Assembly (NCBI GenBank): GCA_036384215.1
Contig: DASVMX010000633.1
Location: forward strand, 1-5,766
Length of the DNA: 5,766 nucleotides
Reading direction: 5' to 3'
DNA from: Paraktedonobacter sp036384215
GTDB lineage: Bacteria; Chloroflexota; Ktedonobacteria; Ktedonobacterales; Ktedonobacteraceae
Shown in pieces: positions 5,725 to 5,766 of the stretch. A program made the position numbers and the translations under genes. The notes beneath the pieces were generated by a model. It worked only from the letters and a program-made list of their open reading frames with translations, ran no database searches and was not told where the DNA came from. Numbering within the stretch: position 1 is the stretch's first letter; the number at the start of each line of letters is the position of its first letter.

Positions 5725-5766
5725 CGATGAAAACCCATAATTCTCATGAACAGGGAGGCGAACTCC

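Noticed and set aside
5691..5747. An N-terminal extension of HemL from the ATG at 5747
   Set aside because: It would translate through the AGGAGG and the TATAAT, and the downstream start matches the family N-terminus.

Overview
This 5.8-kb window looks like an ordinary bacterial chromosomal segment. All four genes that can be supported lie on the minus strand. In transcription order they are hemL (glutamate-1-semialdehyde 2,1-aminomutase, 5690 to 4377), hemB (5-aminolevulinate dehydratase, 4194 to 3220), an FMN-type nitroreductase gene (3156 to 2557) and a long GH15-family glucosidase gene (glucoamylase/trehalase type). The GH15 gene starts at 1980 and runs off the left edge without a stop. 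Coding DNA is fairly GC-rich, and the spacer in front of the GH15 gene is clearly richer in A+T. Three starts have strong Shine-Dalgarno sites. The organism cannot be fixed from the sequence alone. Cytoplasmic GH15 enzymes of this kind, together with short intergenic hairpin repeats, would fit a Chloroflexota (for example Ktedonobacteria) or actinobacterial genome, but this is a weak inference.

HemL and HemB carry out consecutive parts of the C5 tetrapyrrole pathway: glutamate-1-semialdehyde to 5-aminolevulinate, then to porphobilinogen. All the catalytic residues checked are present in both. The gaps are 182 bp (hemL to hemB) and 63 bp (hemB to nitroreductase), and the direction is shared, so one transcript from a promoter just upstream of hemL is plausible. 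That promoter has a perfect TATAAT. A link between the nitroreductase and tetrapyrrole synthesis is not shown by the sequence. The GH15 gene is separated by 576 bp and is probably an independent unit.

The most unusual content is in the two spacers. Between the nitroreductase and GH15 genes, from right to left, lie: a 129-bp MITE-like element (2421-2549) with 31-bp terminal inverted repeats and two perfect internal hairpins, starting 7 bp after the nitroreductase stop; a 14-bp perfect palindrome; a 17-bp-stem hairpin; and then an AT-rich stretch with several short dyads. Between hemL and hemB lies a 90-bp imperfect inverted repeat beginning 15 bp after the hemL stop, followed by two small hairpins just before the hemB ribosome binding site.

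No CRISPR array, tRNA, rRNA, transposase gene or recognisable riboswitch was found. I see no convincing evidence of a new multi-gene system. The repeat elements are the part most worth a second look.
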